Of a stretch of 64,000 nt of DNA, positions 61,158 to 64,000 are shown piece by piece. Both the position numbers and the translations under genes were made by a program. How positions within the stretch are numbered: the stretch's first letter is position 1; each line of letters starts with the position of its first letter. Below the pieces are notes generated by a model, which did no database searches, was not told the DNA's origin, and worked only from the letters and a program-made list of their open reading frames with translations. The DNA comes from JACVRW01 sp963846505 (GTDB taxonomy: Bacteria > Actinomycetota > Thermoleophilia > Solirubrobacterales > Thermoleophilaceae), in contig CAWJWD010000001.1 of the NCBI GenBank assembly GCA_963846505.1, positions 682,001 through 746,000 of the forward strand, written 5' to 3'.

Positions 61158-61230
61158 CACTATTGACCGCCTGGGTCTTTGATAGAATAAAGGTAATAAA
61201 CCGCTATGGGCACGGGCGAGGGAGGACTAA

Positions 61231-62990
61231 ATGACACAACACAAAGCTGACGTAGCCGACACAACACTCGCCGCCAAGCGCGCGGTTATCTACCTGCGCG
61301 TCTCGTCCGACGGCCAAGTCCAAACCGACTATGACCCGGACGGCCTGTCGATTGCCGCTCAACGCGAAGCCGGCCAGGACAAGGCCAAGCAGCTAGGAGC
61401 CGTAGTTGCCGACGAGTACAGCGACCCCGGCCGCTCGGCCTTCCAGGACCTGCACAAGCGCACCGAGTTCCTGGCCATGCTGGAAGAACTCAAGCGCCTC
61501 AACCAGCATGACGCCACCCGGATTGATTTCGTCATCGTCTGGTCGCTCAGCCGCTGGGCACGCAACACCGTCGACCACTGGCAGACTCGCGAGCTGGTAC
61601 GGCAAACCGGCGCCCGGCTGGTCTCGATCACCGAGCCGATGGCCGGGGAGGACACCGCTTCGGGCTTCCTCTACGAGGGCATGGTCGTCACTTACAACCA
61701 GTACCAGTCGATGCTGACCAGCGAAGGCGTCAAGCGCGGCCTCAAGCAGAAGGCCAGCGGCGGCGGGACCAATGGCCCGGCACCGCTTGGCTACCTCAAC
61801 ACCGTGGACGTGCTGCCTGACGGCCGGCGGGTCGCCAACGTCAGCGTCGATCCCGACCGTGGCCCCTACGTGACCTTGGCCTTCCAGCTCTATGGCTCCG
61901 GCGAATACTCCGTCTCGCAGCTCGCGAAAGAGCTAAACCGCCTCGGCGTGCGCTCCCGGCCCTCGAAGCGCTGGCCGTCACCGGCCAAGCTCGGTACGTC
62001 GGTCATCCAGCGCATGCTGCGCAACCGCTACTACGCCGGCTGGATCGTCTGGCGGGGCGGCACTCCCGATGAGCAGGTCTTCAAGGGCCGCCATGAGGCG
62101 CTGGTAGATCAGGACACCTTTGACCGTGTCCAAGCGCTGCTCGAAGAAAAGCGCGTGGCCGGCGAGCGGCCCCAGATTCACAAGCATTACTTGAAGGGCA
62201 GCGTCTTCTGCGGACACTGCAAGGGCCGCTTGACCTACGCCGTGAGCACCGGCCGCAACGGCGGCAAGTACCCGTACTTCTTCTGCATGGGCCGTATCAA
62301 CGGCCGGAACTGCCCGCAGCGAACCAACATGCGACCCGAGCTGATCGAAGCCGCCATTGCCCGCTACTACCGCCAGCGACCGGTTGAGCTGACGCCCGAA
62401 CAGGTAGCCGCCCGCACCCGCGCCATCGAGGAGCTGGTCGCCGTCAGCCAGCAGGCCGTGGCCCAGGTACGTGAGGCCAAAACGGTGCTAATCGCCAAGC
62501 TCAAAGCCCAACAGGAACGGCTGCTGCTGCTCTACGCCGAAGAAGGCGACAGCGTCTCGCCGGACGCCTCGCGCTCGACCCGCCTGCGGCTCCAGCAAGA
62601 CATTGACGCCGCTGGGCAATCGCTGGCTGAGACCGAGGAGCGGTTGCAGCTCGACACCGACATGCTGCGCATGGCCCTAGAGCTGGCCGGCGATGTGGCT
62701 GAGGTCTACGCCACTTCTGACGAAGCCACCAAGCGCGGTTACAACCAAGCCTTTTTCAAGAAGCTCTATGTCACGCCGGACTGGGACGAGTACGGAACCT
62801 GCACGGTTGTAGAGGTCACCGAAGCCGAGCTGACCGAGACCTACGAAGCTCTGCTAGCCGACGACTTGCCGCAGGCCGTCAGCCATGAGATAGCCCTGAT
62901 TCGGGCGGCAAAGACAAAGGACGACTCCAAGGAGCCGCCCTTTGCCGGTGTTTCGTACTTCGTACTCTTGGCGGATGGGGAGGGATTCGA
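61231..62990 (+). CDS. Large serine recombinase (integrase) of the element
   Basis: From ATG 61231, with GGGAGG before it (61219-61224). Resolvase domain with catalytic Ser in VIYLRVSSDGQVQT and WSLSRWARNTV. Recombinase domain (GLKQKASGGGTNGPAPLGYL), zinc ribbon FCGHCKGRLTY...FFCMGR, coiled-coil (about residues 400-490) and C-terminal FFKKLYVTPDWDEYG. The natural end is not in place. At 62972 the frame enters the tRNA-Ser gene and stays open, by chance, to 63489. If the circle joins GGGATTCGA to 50172-50180, the frame would stop at TAA 50197-50199. Coordinates here end at that core. It excises and integrates the element. Confidence 0.92.
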
Positions 62991-63061
62991 ACCCTCGGTA
63001 CGGCTTAACGCCGCACAACGGTTTTCGAGACCGCCCCGTTCAACCACTCCGGCACCCATCC
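62972..63061 (-). tRNA. tRNA-Ser(CGA), target of the integrated element
   Basis: Read on the minus strand: acceptor GGATGGG pairs with CCCATCC before discriminator G. Anticodon loop CTCGAAA has anticodon CGA. There is a long class II variable arm, and T-arm GAGGG-TTCGAAT-CCCTC. CCA is encoded right after the discriminator (62969-62971), unlike the tRNA-Ser(GGA) at 22167. The 3' end abuts the serine recombinase gene. Confidence 0.97.
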
Positions 63062-63121
63062 ACGGAACGACGACGGCCAAGCCTAGAGGCTCGGCACGCG
63101 AAGCGACTCGCCGAACCGGCC

Positions 63122-63589
63122 TCAGCCGCGGCGACTGGCGAAGAACGCGCGCAGCAGCGCGGCCGACTCCCCGGCCAACAGCCCCGGGGCCACCTGCGGT
63201 CGGTGGTTCAGCCGCGGCTCGCCCAGCACGTCGAGCACGCTGCCTGCCATCCCGGCCTTCGGATCGGTCGCCGCGTAGACCACGCGCGGCACGCGCGCGA
63301 GGACGATCGCCCCGGCGCACATCGCGCAGGGCTCCAGCGTCACGTACAGGACGGTGTCGAGCAGACGCCAGCCCTCGACCTTGGTCGAGGCCTCGCGCAG
63401 CGCCAGGATCTCCGCGTGAGCGGTGGGATCGCCGCGCAGTTCGCGCTCGTTGCGCGCGGCCGCCACGACCTCGCCGTCGTGCACGATGACGCAGCCGATC
63501 GGCACGTCCTCGTGCTCGAGCGCGCGCTCGGCTTCGCGCAGCGCGAGACGCATGAAGTGCTCGTCACGAGGGAAGAAGGCGGTGGTCAC
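63122..63589 (-). CDS. tadA: tRNA-specific adenosine deaminase TadA
   Basis: 155 residues from GTG 63589. Zinc/catalytic motifs of the deaminase are DPTAHAEILALREA (HAE) and TLEPCAMCAGAIVLARV (PCxxC), with VPIGCVIVHDGEVVAAARNE at the start and KAGMAGSVLDVLGEPRLNHR at the end. It converts A34 to inosine in tRNA-Arg(ACG). Its neighbour tRNA-Ser is transcribed in the same direction. Length and motifs are fully standard. Confidence 0.95.
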   Translation of the reverse strand: MTTAFFPRDEHFMRLALREAERALEHEDVPIGCVIVHDGEVVAAARNERELRGDPTAHAEILALREASTKVEGWRLLDTVLYVTLEPCAMCAGAIVLARVPRVVYAATDPKAGMAGSVLDVLGEPRLNHRPQVAPGLLAGESAALLRAFFASRRG

Positions 63590-63661
63590 GTCGGGACCGT
63601 CACAACTTCGGTCAGATGCAGGTGTTCCACCGTTCGTACACTGCGACGGGACCGTAACCGA

Positions 63662-64000
63662 ATGCAACCGCGCCGCCTCCTCCCGGCCCTCGTGGCCCTC
63701 CTCGTCCTCGCCGCTCCCGCGCGCGCCCTCGCCGCCGGCGATCACGTCCCCGGCGAGGTGATCGTCAAGTACCGCGACGGAACCGCCGCGACAGCCGCCT
63801 CGACCCTCCACGAGCAGACCGACACGCGCGCCGAGCGCACGCTGCCCGGCGGCTCGCAGCAGCTCGCGATCGAGGACGGGAGCTCGGTTGGCCAGACCAT
63901 CCGGGAGCTGCGCGACGACCCGAACGTCGAGTACGCGGTCCCGAACGTCAGGGCCCACGCCGCCGCGTTCCCGAACGATCCCGACTTTCGGCTGCAGTGG
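63662..64000 (+). CDS. Subtilisin-like (S8) protease, N-terminal part
   Basis: Opens at ATG 63662 and runs off the right edge. Signal peptide MQPRRLLPALVALLVLAAPA, cleavage near ALAAG. The following prodomain-like region PGEVIVKYRDGTAATAAS, with REL, DDPNVEYAVPNV and FPNDPDFRLQW, is typical of the inhibitor propeptide and first catalytic-domain strand of secreted subtilases. The catalytic triad lies beyond the window, so activity cannot be checked. Confidence 0.85.
   Translation, partial: MQPRRLLPALVALLVLAAPARALAAGDHVPGEVIVKYRDGTAATAASTLHEQTDTRAERTLPGGSQQLAIEDGSSVGQTIRELRDDPNVEYAVPNVRAHAAAFPNDPDFRLQW

Larger units (their letters stand above)
50172..62990. mobile_element. Integrated element (IME/ICE-like) in tRNA-Ser(CGA)
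   Basis: A block of lower-G+C genes is bounded on the right by a large serine recombinase that runs into tRNA-Ser(CGA). It holds replication-type (Replic_Relax), coupling-ATPase, helicase and XRE genes plus cargo. The left limit is uncertain, between 50082 and 50430; the nine-base match to the tRNA is used here as a working boundary. No recognisable relaxase, pilus or full type IV secretion set is visible, so it is probably mobilisable rather than self-transmissible, or uses a simplified actinobacterial transfer mode. Confidence 0.75.

Noticed and set aside
62991..63489. Continuation of the recombinase reading frame through the tRNA and antisense to tadA
   Set aside because: The translated tail (EGFEPSV-type) is what a tRNA gene gives when read through, and the rest is antisense to a conserved gene. 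It is not a real recombinase domain.
1..64000. CRISPR array, insertion sequence or rRNA operon
   Set aside because: No regularly spaced repeats, transposase motifs or rRNA signatures were seen on either strand.

Overview
The window is a very G+C-rich bacterial chromosome segment with strong G/C bias at third codon positions, frequent GTG and TTG starts, and many 4-base start/stop overlaps. The gene content (EfeO/EfeB, a class III cyclase with HAMP domain, an LLM flavin oxidoreductase, a GGDEF-EAL protein, a replication-relaxation protein) suggests an actinobacterium. A Thermoleophilia/Solirubrobacterales-like genome is my best guess, but this is inference from gene style and not proof.

Layout. 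1-1090: the end of an unknown gene, two nested palindromes, and a coupled pair whose second gene encodes a tandem-duplicated winged-helix regulator. 1103-3256: an efeO-efeB iron/peroxidase pair with a palindrome upstream; efeO carries a frameshift. 3816-6796: an envelope O-acylation operon (one MBOAT acyltransferase and two SGNH proteins). 6877-11466: GST-like protein, YqgE/AlgH family protein, proline-tailed membrane protein, glutamine amidotransferase and a frameshifted MFS exporter. 11473-21575: a gamma-glutamylation amine catabolism cluster (SDR, aldehyde dehydrogenase, gamma-glutamyl hydrolase, glutamine-synthetase-like ligase, APC permease, choline-kinase-like enzyme, DMGDH-like FAD/GcvT protein, GntR regulator). 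22167: tRNA-Ser(GGA), followed by a small lower-G+C island of three genes up to about 23870. 23881-32307: metallopeptidases, MBL hydrolase, FAD-linked oxidase, LLM oxidoreductase, cyclase, a DUF4396 membrane protein behind a CsoR-type palindrome, and an arylamine N-acetyltransferase homologue. 32583-39105: P450, GGDEF-EAL protein, MFS exporter, SLC13 permease. 39146-42162: AbgT transporter plus M20 peptidase. 42293-50010: a hydantoinase/oxoprolinase pair, an HpaB-family protein, an AMP-ligase and a TetR regulator. Three related inverted repeats lie at the three promoters of this last block, so it looks like one regulon.

About 50.1-62.99 kb is a lower-G+C integrated element. It carries a UvrD-type helicase, three XRE regulators, a secreted protein, a membrane protein, a string of tiny overlapping genes, a TraG/VirD4-like ATPase without visible membrane helices, a replication-relaxation protein and a large serine recombinase. 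The recombinase reading frame runs straight into tRNA-Ser(CGA), which marks the right junction. Beyond it lie tadA and the start of a subtilisin-like protease.

Four conserved genes (efeO, the MFS gene, the SDR gene and the HpaB gene) are interrupted by what look like single-base indels, and the helicase start may be a fifth case. Uncorrected sequence errors are as likely as real pseudogenes. All family names rest on motif recognition by eye; no database search was run.
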